64,000 nucleotides of DNA, from positions 8,481,036 to 8,545,035 of the forward strand of contig OX335643.1 of the NCBI GenBank assembly GCA_946894095.1, read 5' to 3'. This document shows positions 62,932 through 64,000 of the stretch, one piece after another. The translations under genes were made by a program, and so were the position numbers. Every line of letters begins with the position of its first letter. Positions within the stretch are counted from its first letter, which is position 1. Source of the DNA: Incurvaria masculella (lineage: Eukaryota; Arthropoda; Insecta; Lepidoptera; Incurvariidae). Under the pieces are notes generated by a model, which worked only from the letters and a program-made list of their open reading frames with translations, had not been told where the DNA came from and did not search any database.

Positions 62932-64000
62932 GAATGAGTGGATCTGTCTAGGTCGCTAGTTCCGCGCTCTTCCGCTACAAACAGTTGTGTCGTTATTCGT
63001 CTCTCGTTCCTTCTCCCTATCGGATTCATATCATAGGAACCCTGTTCTTAGACGGAGATTTTATCTTCAAGTTAATTGCAGCGTAGCCATCTAGTGAGCA
63101 GGAAAATGAACCAAAGTTTCACATGTTCCTTTGTACCGTCGCTCAACACGCAGGGAATGCACCCATTCACTACGAAAATAAAACCTCCCGATCCTCTGGG
63201 TCCTCAAATAAAGGATCGGTAAACTATGAAATCGCCTCTGCCGAGGTATTTTCCCCACGTACAAACTGGGGTACTCTAAACATTGTGTATGGTGTGAAGA
63301 AACACCAGAAGCCTTATTCTGCTAATTGATAACTGCGCGCGTTATGTTTGTGTTTTCTCAAAACCTCATGTTTCGCGCGAAATGGTATTCTTCTAGCGCG
63401 CAGTTTGCTAAACGCATGCGCAAACTCGTAACGCGCGGTCATGTTCTCGTGGGTCGTGTGTTTTGCCGAATACTTGCGGTTTTGAGAATTCTATTTGTCA
63501 AATTCGGAGCATCGCATCGCCGAACTTCGAATATCACTTTTCTACATTACGTTGGCATATCGCTGTCTCTTTCTTTTCGTGTGTCATATTTGAGTGAGAA
63601 AATAACTGTCAAAATCGTGACAGGTTATTTTACCCTGTAGGCGGCGCGCAAGACAAACCACTCCATAGACAATAACAAAACGCGTGTGTGAATTAGCTGA
63701 ATACCGATTTTTGGAAACCGTACTCGAAACTTAGCGTGTTATGTTTGACGGAAACATAACTTATACGGAATGGTTTGAAAGTGGACAAATAGCAGAATCG
63801 GGCTTCTGGCCCTCTGGCATGGTTTCCGCAGCCCCCTTTAAAGTTCAAAAGCCCATGGGCGTCGTCGGGCAGATCTTATGTGAGGCACTGGTGTACTCCA
63901 TATGCCGCGGTAAACATACAAAAAAGAACATGGTTTCTGAAACAATGAGCTCATTACCGAAAATGTACATTTAAATCTTGGTTAACAAGGAAAAAGGTGC
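62932..64000. other. No gene recognised; GC-balanced DNA
   Basis: Base composition is more balanced than most of the window and no repeat family from elsewhere is seen, so this may be unique host DNA. Open frames at 63326-63640 (104 residues) and 63741-63974 (77 residues, ITYTEWFESGQIAESG near its start) have no domain I recognise. Short 'gcgcgc' patches occur at 63332-63440 and 63642-63652. Confidence 0.4.

Overview
The window looks like repeat-rich intergenic or intronic DNA from a lepidopteran (moth or butterfly). The main evidence is about twenty copies or fragments of one SINE body carried on two different heads: a tRNA-like head, resembling the HaSE1 type described in Helicoverpa armigera, and a 5S-rRNA-like head, resembling HaSE3. 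Supporting evidence is a dispersed element with an internal GACG/CCGT microsatellite that is familiar from moth genomes, LINEs with insect-type architecture, and AT-rich DNA broken by short GC-rich islands. No complete host gene can be recognised. The only long open reading frames belong to retrotransposons.

Layout. 1-6.4 kb: AT-rich DNA with two copies of a TTAA-bounded non-autonomous element and one SINE. 6.4-12.2 kb: a decayed tandem repeat of about 67 bp, interrupted by a third TTAA element, a microsatellite-bearing element, a LINE tail and a fresh 3 x 83 bp amplification. 12.5-25.5 kb: three GC-rich islands, a palindromic element, SINEs, foldback elements, one candidate host exon (23868-23966) and a 32-bp minisatellite. 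25.4-31.9 kb: a nest of SINEs (two with 5S heads), an 815-bp foldback element and a LINE reverse-transcriptase fragment. 32.3-35.9 kb: a CR1/Jockey-group LINE without RNase H, broken by stop codons and a perfect 240-bp tandem duplication. 36.5-37.5 kb: a 94-bp satellite array. 38-51 kb: SINEs, a foldback element built on a recurring 14-bp motif, four GC-rich islands, palindromic elements and a cluster of microsatellite-bearing elements. 52.6-58.4 kb, minus strand: an apparently intact I-type LINE with gag-like ORF1 and an endonuclease-RT-RNase H ORF2. 58.5-64 kb: GC-rich islands, a degenerate DUF4817-type transposase, SINEs and unassigned DNA.

How the parts relate. The intact LINE encodes what it needs for target-primed reverse transcription. 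The SINEs are non-autonomous; by analogy with HaSE1 their tail may be recognised by an RTE-type LINE that is not in this window. All four copies of the palindromic element lie beside GC-rich islands, which may be promoters or first exons of genes lying mostly outside the window. Base-pair boundaries of repeats were read by eye and may be off by several bases. Family assignments rest on motif recognition, not on searches.
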